22,316 nt of DNA from JAZKFP01 sp040386355 (GTDB taxonomy: Bacteria > Pseudomonadota > Gammaproteobacteria > Pseudomonadales > UBA6940), in contig JAZKFP010000311.1 in assembly GCA_040386355.1 (NCBI GenBank), forward strand, positions 1 through 22,316, in the 5' to 3' direction. This document shows positions 7,528 to 15,001 of the stretch, in pieces. The stretch's first letter is position 1. Every line of letters begins with the position of its first letter. Both the position numbers and the translations under genes were made by a program. The notes beneath the pieces were generated by a model. The model saw nothing but the letters and a program-made list of their open reading frames with translations. It was not told where the DNA came from and searched no databases.

Positions 7528-8730
7528 ATGAATCCATCTTTTACACGACCTAATCCACCACCACTTCCCCTTCGCAATAATGAATCGCATCGCAGCGCAC
7601 TTCTCACTTTAAAGGGCAGTTTATTAGAGCAGGTAAAAGCTATAGATTGGGAGCTAACATCTACTAAAATACCATCCCCTGACACAGATCTTCGCACGGC
7701 AACTGCGCACAATAGATTAACTAGTGAATCCACTTTAAAATTAGCTGATGCTCCAACACCATTATGTAATTCCAGCAGCCATTCAACACAGTTGGTTTCA
7801 AATGCAGTCAATATTCACTCCTATCAATCCCACTTTGATGCACTTTCTCCATTTTTATTTGCTGTATTTGAAGAAAATAAATCGATGGCTCAAGCATTTA
7901 TTAATAGTGAAAACTTTAATATTAATCAAACATCCATCAGTGGGAATAGATTTATCAAAGCCGGCAAAACAGCTCTGCATTTTGCAGTTGAAAATAATAA
8001 TCTTGAACTTGTTAAAATTTTAGTTGATGCAGGAATTAAGATTGATTCTCAAGACCCAACAGGAAGAACTGCTTTATATTTAGCAGCAGCATATACAACG
8101 CCTAATTCTGAAAAAACAAATGATAATAAAGAAATTATTAAGCTTTTACTTAACAAAGGTGCAGATACAGAAATTAAAACTAAAAAACATATGACCGCAT
8201 TATTAGGTGCAGAAAAATATGGCAATAAAAATGCATTTGATCTAATTTCAGAAAAAATTCAGACTCATATTTTTGATGCAATAGATCAAAATAATGTTGA
8301 TAAAATTAAAGATTTTTGCTCTACCTATACTAATAGCAACGTTGTTTTTGATAATAAGATAGCTGGTTTAACTAATTTATTATGGGCTGTTAAAGAAAAT
8401 CGCACTGAAATTGCTCAATTATTGATTCATAGTAGTCTATTTAATATTTTTGCTACATCTGGGAACTCTATTATTACAACTTCAGAATCAAATGCCCTGC
8501 ATTTTGCTGCTAAAAATGACAATAATGAATTAATTAATATTTTATTAGAAAAAGGTCTTAATATTAATGCTAAAAACAAAAAAGGTATAACTGCTTTAAT
8601 GTACGCTGCTCGGAATTCACATTCCGATGCATTGAAAAATTTGTTAGCACATGGAGCGGATCCATTTTTAACAGATAAAAACGGAAGAACAGCATTGGAC
8701 AAAGCTTATAAAAAAGCGATGCAAAAATAA
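7528..8730 (+). CDS. ankyrin-repeat protein, possible host-interaction effector
   Basis: 400-residue protein. Residues 1-100 are polar and proline/serine-rich (PNPPPLPLR near the start), likely disordered. From about 104 to the end there are about eight ankyrin units, some degenerate. The clearest are KTALHFAVENNNLELVKILV (from 147), TALYLAAAY with a longer insert (from 181), NALHFAAKNDNNELINILLE (from 322) and ITALMYAARNSHSDALKNLL (from 354). No signal peptide or membrane segment. Ankyrin proteins bind other proteins. In host-associated Legionellales many are type IV secretion substrates, but no secretion system is visible here, so an effector role is only a hypothesis. It is convergent with the catalase-like gene and has a hairpin over its ribosome binding site. 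Confidence 0.9.
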   Translation: MNPSFTRPNPPPLPLRNNESHRSALLTLKGSLLEQVKAIDWELTSTKIPSPDTDLRTATAHNRLTSESTLKLADAPTPLCNSSSHSTQLVSNAVNIHSYQSHFDALSPFLFAVFEENKSMAQAFINSENFNINQTSISGNRFIKAGKTALHFAVENNNLELVKILVDAGIKIDSQDPTGRTALYLAAAYTTPNSEKTNDNKEIIKLLLNKGADTEIKTKKHMTALLGAEKYGNKNAFDLISEKIQTHIFDAIDQNNVDKIKDFCSTYTNSNVVFDNKIAGLTNLLWAVKENRTEIAQLLIHSSLFNIFATSGNSIITTSESNALHFAAKNDNNELINILLEKGLNINAKNKKGITALMYAARNSHSDALKNLLAHGADPFLTDKNGRTALDKAYKKAMQK

Positions 8731-8753
8731 TAATATGCGACTTTATTATTTTT
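8723..8753. terminator. AT-only bidirectional stem-loop between convergent genes
   Basis: AAAAATAATAA (8723-8733) pairs with TTATTATTTTT (8743-8753) around a 9-base loop. It contains the stop codon of the plus-strand ankyrin gene and reaches the stop of the minus-strand catalase-like gene. On either strand the 3' arm ends in a T tract, so it could serve both genes, though the GC-free stem is weak. Confidence 0.4.
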
Positions 8754-9967
8754 TAATTTGAATTTTCTTTTGTTGCTCTTTCATTCCGAACTTTTGAAAT
8801 CTGTTCATAAATACCTTTTCGCAATCGATTCACAACACCTAATGGTTTATGTTCCGCCGTTGAATGCCACGGATTAAACGAAAACTTCTCACATAAAATA
8901 TTTTGTTCTCGTGTATCAAACGTTTGTTGTGGAATATGTATTTTAGCTACTGAATAAAAAGGCGCTTGTTCTTCTTTCCATTCTTGCGTTACATCTTCAA
9001 CACTTTGCTCTTCTATTGTTTTTGGTTGAATCATAAACTCCATACACACATCTTGATTATCCAACGTATTTTTTAATGCAGCTCTTAAAAAGTTAGGTTC
9101 TGGATCTTTCGGTAAAGGATCGACTTGATCGGAGCAGGGTTTAACGGAATATTTTACTGCTTGCTTTGATTCTTCTGAACCTAACTGATACGGCACCATG
9201 GACCAATAGCGCGCTTGCGTAGGATTTGAAATAGTTTTACGCGACGTTTCAAATGCATTCATTGAGCCCTGAAAACCTAGTGTAAAAGGTATCGTTGCTT
9301 TATCCCAAAGACCACCCTGTGTTTTTTTAATAAAGGTTAAATAATCCTGCGGATCACTAATAAAAAATGTTGGATGATTTACTAAAATAAAATCTTGTGC
9401 GTTACTATAGCCTTCACAAAATTGAACTTTATTGGCTTGCCAAGGTGCATCAGTTTTTGCACGTAGCGGCTGATAATCAGACGATTTTTTTTCAACGCGC
9501 GTACGGTTTGCATACGAACATTCTTGTTTAATATGATCGGCTTTTACCAGTTTATCGCCCTGCACTTCTAAAATTTTGATCGCCATACCGCGTGCATCAC
9601 CACGAATATCAGCACGGTTGGGATTTTGTGAACCATTGGAAAATCGAATCCAAGCTGGATAACTTTTACCCGGTACAAACATTCCTTTAGCCAAACTATC
9701 GGGAATATCTTCATTGATATTAAAATCTGCACGCACACATCCATGCGCTTTAGGATGTGCATCACGTCGAATTCTTCCAGGCTTATACTGAGCACGCAGT
9801 GTTTTTTCAATTTCATTGGCAATATCTTTTGAAATTGTTTCTTCATTTGGATATTGCACTTCACCTAGTTCTGTATCAATTGACTGGGCTTCAGCAGCAT
9901 ATAATGCTGAAGTGAATACGCTACTGACTATAGATAAACTCACCATATTAATTATTTTAAAAACCAT
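8753..9967 (-). CDS. secreted catalase-fold heme protein
   Basis: 404 residues with a Sec signal peptide (hydrophobic to about residue 21, ALYAAEA cleavage region), so periplasmic or exported. Catalase-superfamily landmarks are recognisable: RRDAHPKAHGCVRADFNI (67-84, with the putative distal His near 75), YPAWIRFSNG (103-112), DIRGDARGMAIKI and FILVNHPTFFISDP. The C-terminal block FNPWHSTAEHKPLG...NRLRKGIYEQ is typical of the catalase-like family that includes Rhizobium y4iL-type proteins. The classical proximal-tyrosine motif of true catalases is not evident. Members of this superfamily can be peroxidases, catalases or fatty-acid-hydroperoxide enzymes, so the reaction is open. The start at 9967 follows a strong GGAGGA. 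It lies 38 bases downstream of the acyltransferase, probably in one operon. Confidence 0.85.
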   Translation of the reverse strand: MVFKIINMVSLSIVSSVFTSALYAAEAQSIDTELGEVQYPNEETISKDIANEIEKTLRAQYKPGRIRRDAHPKAHGCVRADFNINEDIPDSLAKGMFVPGKSYPAWIRFSNGSQNPNRADIRGDARGMAIKILEVQGDKLVKADHIKQECSYANRTRVEKKSSDYQPLRAKTDAPWQANKVQFCEGYSNAQDFILVNHPTFFISDPQDYLTFIKKTQGGLWDKATIPFTLGFQGSMNAFETSRKTISNPTQARYWSMVPYQLGSEESKQAVKYSVKPCSDQVDPLPKDPEPNFLRAALKNTLDNQDVCMEFMIQPKTIEEQSVEDVTQEWKEEQAPFYSVAKIHIPQQTFDTREQNILCEKFSFNPWHSTAEHKPLGVVNRLRKGIYEQISKVRNERATKENSN

Positions 9968-10005
9968 ACGTCCTCCGTGACATTAAATATCTACAAAATA
10001 ATATT

Positions 10006-12096
10006 TTATGAGTGAAAATCTTTTGGAAGAAATTCACCTTGCGTCATCCCATCAATAGAAACATCTGCTATTTTTTTTGGAGATCTTCGTTGATTTACTA
10101 TATCTTTCATAAACTGTTCAGCCGCAGTACATACTGCCTTATGGTATTTCATTAAAAAATCTTTTGGAATTTTATTTTTCATAATTTCATCTACAGTTTG
10201 TCCTTGCAATTGCATGGGCAAAGGAGGCGCTGTAATTCGCATGGACAAGTGATGAGTCAATGGAACTCGTTGCTCGGTGTGCGGCGCAAAAAACATGGTA
10301 ATTAATGGGAGTTTTGAATATTTGAATAAACGATCTTGCATTCTTTGTAGCATTCTTGGCAATCGACTTTCTCGTATGTAATCTGCGTTATCTGAAAATA
10401 ATAAATATAATGGCGCACCTGTAATTAAATGCGAAATAATAAAACCTTGAGCTCTATTCCATTTAAGTTGATTAGCTTGTTCAAACGACTTAATAGATTC
10501 TGCCATACCGCCTGGAGCTACGTAGAGACAATGGCCTTCAGATTTTTTGTTGGGAGTCAACAAATCAATAAAAGTACGTCTATCTCCTTGTCGATAACCT
10601 AATGCAAAGAGAAACTCCCGACCACCTGGAATAGCAAATATTGCTCTGTCAACCATCATATATCCATATCGACTTGTCCATGCTGCCATTTGATTAATAG
10701 CCATTGAAATATCGAAAGTATACAAGCTATGATTTATGGCAAAAATTGCAGGACCTTTAGGGGGTTGGAACTCTGCCTTTAATTGATGGGCATGTTGTGC
10801 CGACAGCCATTGCATTAATTTAAATTGATTATTGGCAAGTGGAATCTTCGGCGGCTCTGCTGATCTATTATATACATCAGGTTGATTGTTAAAATACTCT
10901 TGACGACACTCTTTAAAATATTCAAATAAATCACTTACTTTTATTAAGAGTGGCAGACCATCTTTCATTTCGTTTTTTAATAATTCTTTCCCAGGTGAAC
11001 CTGCTAAAGCAGCTTGAGTAATTTGCAAACGATTTTCCGCTTGCAACCATATGCTTTTCTCCACTGAATTTAATGCAGTACGCTCTTCTTGATATAAAAT
11101 TTGCAACAAACGTCCCAGCGTTGAAATACTTGCATAATCTAAAACGTAACGAATGCTCTGCTTCAAGTCTTCTAGGTTTAACTCAGAATTATCAGCTGTA
11201 ACGTCATGCAAAAGACTTTTATTTTTTTCAAACTTCTCAATTAAATCCACAACATTTTTGACATCAAGCGTACGAATTGATTTCAATAATTCTTCTGAAA
11301 ATTCAGATTTAGAAAATAATTTTTCTACTAATGGCTTAAGCTGATTAAATAAGGAAGGTGTTTCTTTTAGAGGATAAGATTCAAATAAAGAATTCCACTT
11401 AAAGGCCCCAGAATTTACATATGATTTTAATAAATTGCCTATACGAGTTTCGTTAATAATATTTTTAGATGCATGATCATAATCAGTGCATTGCTCCCAC
11501 TTTTGTAGCTGTATTAAAAGATCATCACCACTAGGGTGTAATTTTGGAATTTTAGTTGAGCTATCATTAGGACGAAATAAATGATGCACCAATGCAAATA
11601 CCGCACCCCATACTACCATGTGAAACATTAAAACCGCGCCCGTAATTGCACAACCACGACCTACTTGAAATATCTGCAAGGTCAAATATATTAATTTTTT
11701 TTTATAATCAAGATTTATTTCTTGTAAAATTTTATTTGAACCATAAAAATTATTTCGAGATTGCCGAATAACTAATCCTAAGTTTATTACTAAATTTATT
11801 GCATCTAACCATTCCACTAAACTCCAGTGACGGGCTTCAGGTGCACCCTGTAAAAAGTGCCCAACGTTTGAAAGCCACCAACTTGGTGATCTTAATGGAC
11901 TTGAATATTTTGCATAATGTAAAGGTGTACATAATGTAGAATTTAACTTTGATGAAATAGGTTCTTTTTTTTCTTTAATACGTAGAAATTTATTATTTTG
12001 ACGAGTTTGGCTTTTAACAAATCTTTCTTCTTCTTTGGAATATCGTAAAACAATTTCTGAATGTGTCGCTGTTTTTTGAACTGCGCTTAAAGTCAT
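10006..12096 (-). CDS. large LPLAT/DGAT2-like acyltransferase with unrecognised N-terminal region
   Basis: 696-residue protein. The C-terminal ~250 residues look like a lysophospholipid/diacylglycerol acyltransferase domain: AIFAINHSLYTFDISMA (453-466 and following, catalytic-type H456 and D462), then YVAPGGMAESI (525-535), the PGGxxE element of MGAT/DGAT2-like enzymes. The His-Asp spacing is HX5D, not the common HX4D. Residues about 149-171 form a probable membrane segment and 96-111 a weaker hydrophobic one. Residues 1-95 are basic and polar; 180-440 are helical and charged and I do not recognise them. The start at 12096 follows GTGGAG. The gene is first in a probable two-gene operon with the secreted catalase-like protein. 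The substrate is unknown; membrane or storage-lipid acylation is the family expectation. Confidence 0.75.
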   Translation of the reverse strand: MTLSAVQKTATHSEIVLRYSKEEERFVKSQTRQNNKFLRIKEKKEPISSKLNSTLCTPLHYAKYSSPLRSPSWWLSNVGHFLQGAPEARHWSLVEWLDAINLVINLGLVIRQSRNNFYGSNKILQEINLDYKKKLIYLTLQIFQVGRGCAITGAVLMFHMVVWGAVFALVHHLFRPNDSSTKIPKLHPSGDDLLIQLQKWEQCTDYDHASKNIINETRIGNLLKSYVNSGAFKWNSLFESYPLKETPSLFNQLKPLVEKLFSKSEFSEELLKSIRTLDVKNVVDLIEKFEKNKSLLHDVTADNSELNLEDLKQSIRYVLDYASISTLGRLLQILYQEERTALNSVEKSIWLQAENRLQITQAALAGSPGKELLKNEMKDGLPLLIKVSDLFEYFKECRQEYFNNQPDVYNRSAEPPKIPLANNQFKLMQWLSAQHAHQLKAEFQPPKGPAIFAINHSLYTFDISMAINQMAAWTSRYGYMMVDRAIFAIPGGREFLFALGYRQGDRRTFIDLLTPNKKSEGHCLYVAPGGMAESIKSFEQANQLKWNRAQGFIISHLITGAPLYLLFSDNADYIRESRLPRMLQRMQDRLFKYSKLPLITMFFAPHTEQRVPLTHHLSMRITAPPLPMQLQGQTVDEIMKNKIPKDFLMKYHKAVCTAAEQFMKDIVNQRRSPKKIADVSIDGMTQGEFLPKDFHS

Positions 12097-12120
12097 ACTT
12101 ACTCCACTATTTTTTATTTA

Positions 12121-12271
12121 TGTTTTATACCTGCCTCACATTGATTTTCTCGCAAAATGCCATTCGCAAGGCATTTAGTGCACGCTCACTCACCTGCACA
12201 CCTATATATCCGTAGGCTCCGCGGACTTTTTTCGCGTGCGCCCACGGGAAAACCAATGTGCGTTTGGTATA
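12121..12271. repeat. palindromic repeat element, copy 2 (about 150 bp)
   Basis: The left end TGTTTTATACCTGCCTCA matches copy 1 at 17 of 18 positions. CTCCGCGG (12217-12224) and TTTGGTAT (12263-12270) are shared too, in the same order. Its own ends are inverted repeats: TATACC...CACATTG at the left, and CAATGTG...GGTATA at the right (12254-12271). Internal sequence differs from copy 1, so ends and core are conserved more than the arms. Confidence 0.7.
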
Positions 12272-12445
12272 TACCCATAGGGTATGAGAATTAGGCGTTC
12301 ATCCTGATCTTTTTAATCGCTCACATGCGTTGCATTTCCTTGCGTAAGCTTTAGCTACGCAGCGTCAATGCGCCTTGTGCTCAATAAAAAATCTTCAGGC
12401 TTCACCACTTTGTTTTACCTAATTTTCATTCGCTATGGGTATATA
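12268..12445. repeat. palindromic repeat element, related variant (about 178 bp)
   Basis: A perfect 13-bp terminal inverted repeat TATATACCCATAG (12268-12280) and CTATGGGTATATA (12433-12445) continues imperfectly inward: GAATTAGG at 12288-12295 matches the complement of CCTAATTTTC at 12418-12427. The centre has an internal stem GCGTA...TACGC near 12340-12361. It shares ATACC ends and a CTCACA motif (12312-12317) with the other two copies and overlaps copy 2 by its TATA, as if inserted beside it. Confidence 0.7.
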
Positions 12446-12449
12446 TTAT

Positions 12450-13664
12450 TTACGGTGCAAAAAACCAATAACTTAATATCACTGCTGCAATCAAGGCAAC
12501 CGCATCTGCAAATAAACACAGGCTAACTAAATAACGGGTTTGTTTAATTCCTACTGCACCTAGATATACTGCCAAGACATAAAAAGTAGTCTCAGTGCTA
12601 CCTTGCATCATTGCGCCTACACGCGCGACAAAAGAATCTACACCAGCTGAATGCATCAGTTCCAATGTCAATGCGCGCGAACCACTTCCGCTAAAGGGTT
12701 TCATGACGGCAATGGGTAATGCCTCAACAAAATCATCTGGCAAACCCAATGTTGTTAGTGCAAATGTTATGACTTTGGTAAACGCTTCAAGTACGCCGCT
12801 TGCGCGTAATCCGCCAATTGCAACCAACATAATTACAAGATAAGGAATTATACGCAATGCAATGGCAAATCCTGATTTTGCGCCTTGAATAAAAGCACTA
12901 TAGGCATCTATTTTTTTAATCCAAGCAGCAATTAAAATGCAACCGATCGTACCGCCAATCATGACATTGGAAATAATACCAATATTATTTTCATCGCCCC
13001 GAAAAAACATACCGAAAAACACTAGAAAACCAATATAACCAGCGGCTGTGATAAGTAAAACAGGATCCCACCATCGTATCCGTTGAATCATTGCTGCAGC
13101 TATGACACCGATGAAAGTTGAGATCGATGTAATAACGACAATTGGAAAAACAATATCTGCTGGATTGGCTGCACCTTGCTGCGCACGGTACATAACGATA
13201 GTCATCGGAAACAGAGTAATGCTTGCGGTATTGATCACCAAAAACATAATTTGTGCAGCACTAATACATTCTTTATGTGGATTCAAACTTTGCAAATCAC
13301 GCATCGCTTGAATGCCTAAGGGTGTCGCTGCGTTATCCAATCCAAACATATTGGCACTGATGTTTGCGGTAATACTTGCAAACGCTGGATGATTTTTAGG
13401 AACGTCAGGCATAAGACGTTGCAGTATCGGACTCAATAACTTTGAAACCCAACCGATTAACCCAGTGTGTTCTGCAATACGAAACAAACCCATCCAAAAA
13501 CATAAAACTCCAATAAGCCCCAATGCAATATCAACACTGAGCTGACTCATTTCAAATAAAGCTTTTACCCAAGTTTCCCATAATTGCCATTCACCTTGAA
13601 AAGCCTGCACCACTAGTGCAAACACACTTAACAACATTAATGACAGCCAAAGTCGATTGAGCAT
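12450..13664 (-). CDS. fused SpmA-SpmB nucleoside-recognition (Gate) membrane protein
   Basis: 404-residue, strongly hydrophobic protein with about nine or ten membrane segments. The N-terminal half resembles SpmA (FWMGLFRIAEHTGLIGWVSK, then FASITANISANMFGLDNAATP, about residues 55-115). The C-terminal half resembles SpmB (GFAIALRIIPYLVIMLVAIG, then MKPFSGSGSRALTLELM and MMQGSTETTFYVLAVY). In Bacillus, SpmA and SpmB are separate spore-maturation proteins; fused forms occur in non-sporulating proteobacteria, where the transported substrate is not established. The start ATG at 13664 has no clear Shine-Dalgarno. It is divergent from the DUF4385 gene. Confidence 0.92.
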   Translation of the reverse strand: MLNRLWLSLMLLSVFALVVQAFQGEWQLWETWVKALFEMSQLSVDIALGLIGVLCFWMGLFRIAEHTGLIGWVSKLLSPILQRLMPDVPKNHPAFASITANISANMFGLDNAATPLGIQAMRDLQSLNPHKECISAAQIMFLVINTASITLFPMTIVMYRAQQGAANPADIVFPIVVITSISTFIGVIAAAMIQRIRWWDPVLLITAAGYIGFLVFFGMFFRGDENNIGIISNVMIGGTIGCILIAAWIKKIDAYSAFIQGAKSGFAIALRIIPYLVIMLVAIGGLRASGVLEAFTKVITFALTTLGLPDDFVEALPIAVMKPFSGSGSRALTLELMHSAGVDSFVARVGAMMQGSTETTFYVLAVYLGAVGIKQTRYLVSLCLFADAVALIAAVILSYWFFAP

Positions 13665-13727
13665 AAAAATAAATCTATAGGATTAAGGAAAAGCAAATCG
13701 CAACTTTTTAGAGAACGCAGTTGTCTC

Positions 13728-13756
13728 TTGAAAAAATTAAGTGGCGCTAGTATAGA
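13728..13756 (+). promoter_or_regulatory. sigma-70 type promoter for the DUF4385 gene
   Basis: TTGAAA (13728-13733) and TATAGA (13751-13756) are separated by exactly 17 bases, a good match to the -35/-10 consensus. The -10 lies about 70 bases before the ATG at 13828. An imperfect AGAGA/TCTCT hairpin (13710-13728) touches the -35. Confidence 0.6.
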
Positions 13757-13827
13757 AAATAGTTTTTCAATATGCAGGGCTAACTTTTCTAAACTTATAG
13801 AAATTGATAGTAAAAAGGAGGAGCTGT

Positions 13828-14304
13828 ATGTCCCTTGAATACGCTGAACTATATCGCAATACCAATTTTCGGGACCATCCAGAAAAATATCCGATTGGAA
13901 AAGGTGAACAAGGCGTTCTTATGGCGGAGCCTTACAAGTCGGAAATTCTTCCTTACTGGCGCTTTAAAACGCCAGATATTGCTCAACAGTCTGCAGACAA
14001 AATCTATGCCTTGTTTAATGAATACAAGAAGAAAAACGATTTTGTCGGAATGGATATGGCGCGTAAATTTCTGCAGATGGGTTGGACACGTGCACGACGA
14101 TATGCCAATCATCCGAGCGGTAAAAAATACAATGAAGATCGAGTAGTAAAACCGCAATCTTTAGATGCTATGACTTCGGACAAGGCAAAAAGCGCTGCAA
14201 TTTTTTTTAAAATCTATAATCAGGCAAAAGACGATCCTGTCTATTTAAAAATGAAACAAGAACATCAATTAACCTTTAAGAATTCAAATAAGCAGATTGG
14301 TTAA
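13828..14304 (+). CDS. DUF4385 family protein
   Basis: 158-residue soluble protein of unknown function. Family-like blocks are NFRDHPEKYPIGKGEQGVL (residues 12-30), EPYKSEILPYWRFKTPDIA (33-51) and FVGMDMARKFLQMGWTRARR (73-92) with YANHPSGKKY just after. I take ATG 13828 as the start, not the in-frame start 24 bases upstream, because a strong AAGGAGGAG (13815-13823) precedes it at the right distance and the family N-terminus fits. The high density of charged and aromatic residues and a conserved ARRYANH segment suggest a nucleotide- or nucleic-acid-binding role, but this is only a guess. Monocistronic: own promoter upstream and a small terminator at the stop codon. Confidence 0.9.
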   Translation: MSLEYAELYRNTNFRDHPEKYPIGKGEQGVLMAEPYKSEILPYWRFKTPDIAQQSADKIYALFNEYKKKNDFVGMDMARKFLQMGWTRARRYANHPSGKKYNEDRVVKPQSLDAMTSDKAKSAAIFFKIYNQAKDDPVYLKMKQEHQLTFKNSNKQIG

Positions 14305-14319
14305 GCTAAGCTTATTTTT
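14302..14319 (+). terminator. short intrinsic terminator overlapping the DUF4385 stop codon
   Basis: TAAGC (14302-14306) and GCTTA (14310-14314) form a 5-bp stem with a TAA loop, followed directly by TTTTT (14315-14319). The stop codon is the first arm of the stem. The stem is short, so efficiency is uncertain. Confidence 0.42.
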
Positions 14320-14836
14320 GTAAATTCTCTGTCGTTGCTAATTTGAATTAGACAATATATTTTTTGCGCATATAACTTCTTAAAACAAGTTTAACCGTAC
14401 AAATCTCAAAATATTCAGTATGCAACTTATTTCAACCTACCTTTCTATATGTATTGTTCCGCCTAGAAGAATTTGCTTTTAAGGCCTACGCTCCCGTACA
14501 TAAAATTTTTAAATCCTGCAGGAACTGTCTTTTGGCAGCCTATATTTTCAATTTCACAGACTTGAAAAATATACAGTTTGCCTGTTCAAACTACCACTTC
14601 AACCGTCTGTCGTGCGCTACATAAACGATAAACGTTAGTCTTTTTTAGGTCGTACCTGCATCTCTACCTAATTGCTAGCAGCACTTTTTAGACATTAAAA
14701 TTCGCAATCGCATAGCGATAACGAATAAAAAATTCCCATCAGAAATACTCTATCGAAAATAAAGTTGGAGTTAGAAGTGCGCTGACTAAAGTTAAGTTAA
14801 ATGTAAGCGATTAATAATTTATATGGAGTATATCCG
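14320..14836. other. long AT-rich intergenic stretch without recognisable genes
   Basis: About 515 bases with stops in all frames and no ORF of note. The only structure seen is an imperfect 11-bp inverted repeat, TATATTTTCAA (14541-14551) against TTGAAAAATATA (14562-14573). I see no ogt or methyltransferase remnant, although such a gene often accompanies ada/alkA genes. Confidence 0.5.
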
Positions 14837-15001
14837 ATGATTAATTTAATAAATTTTTTACTCGAATTCAAAAAAAATTTTCCATATTGTGGAAGGAAGC
14901 TCGTCCGAAAACAGCCAGACTCTCGTTTTGAAAAACTATATATTTCCTGGCATGAAATTAGAGGACATTTATTTTCAAGCAATGAAAACGCGCAACGCTA
15001 A
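14837..15001 (+). CDS. small 54-residue ORF overlapping the ada/alkA-like gene start (doubtful)
   Basis: ATG at 14837 follows TGGAG at a suitable distance (TGGAGTATATCCG) and opens a 54-codon frame. It begins MINLINFLLEFKKNFPYCGR and ends inside the ada/alkA-like gene in a different frame. The downstream gene itself lacks a Shine-Dalgarno, so this could be a leader ORF giving translational coupling. No homology is recognised and the length could be chance. Confidence 0.25.
   Translation: MINLINFLLEFKKNFPYCGRKLVRKQPDSRFEKLYISWHEIRGHLFSSNENAQR

Larger units (their letters stand above)
12097..12449. other. intergenic region made almost entirely of palindromic repeats
   Basis: The 353 bases between the two minus-strand genes for the SpmA-SpmB protein and the acyltransferase consist of two abutting repeat elements (12121-12271 and 12268-12445) plus a short stretch carrying the acyltransferase ribosome binding site. 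I see no ORF or RNA gene. The elements may also influence transcription from the upstream SpmA-SpmB gene into the acyltransferase gene. Confidence 0.65.

Noticed and set aside
13804..13827. Upstream start of the DUF4385 gene
   Set aside because: The strong AAGGAGGAG would lie inside that coding region. It is correctly spaced for ATG 13828.
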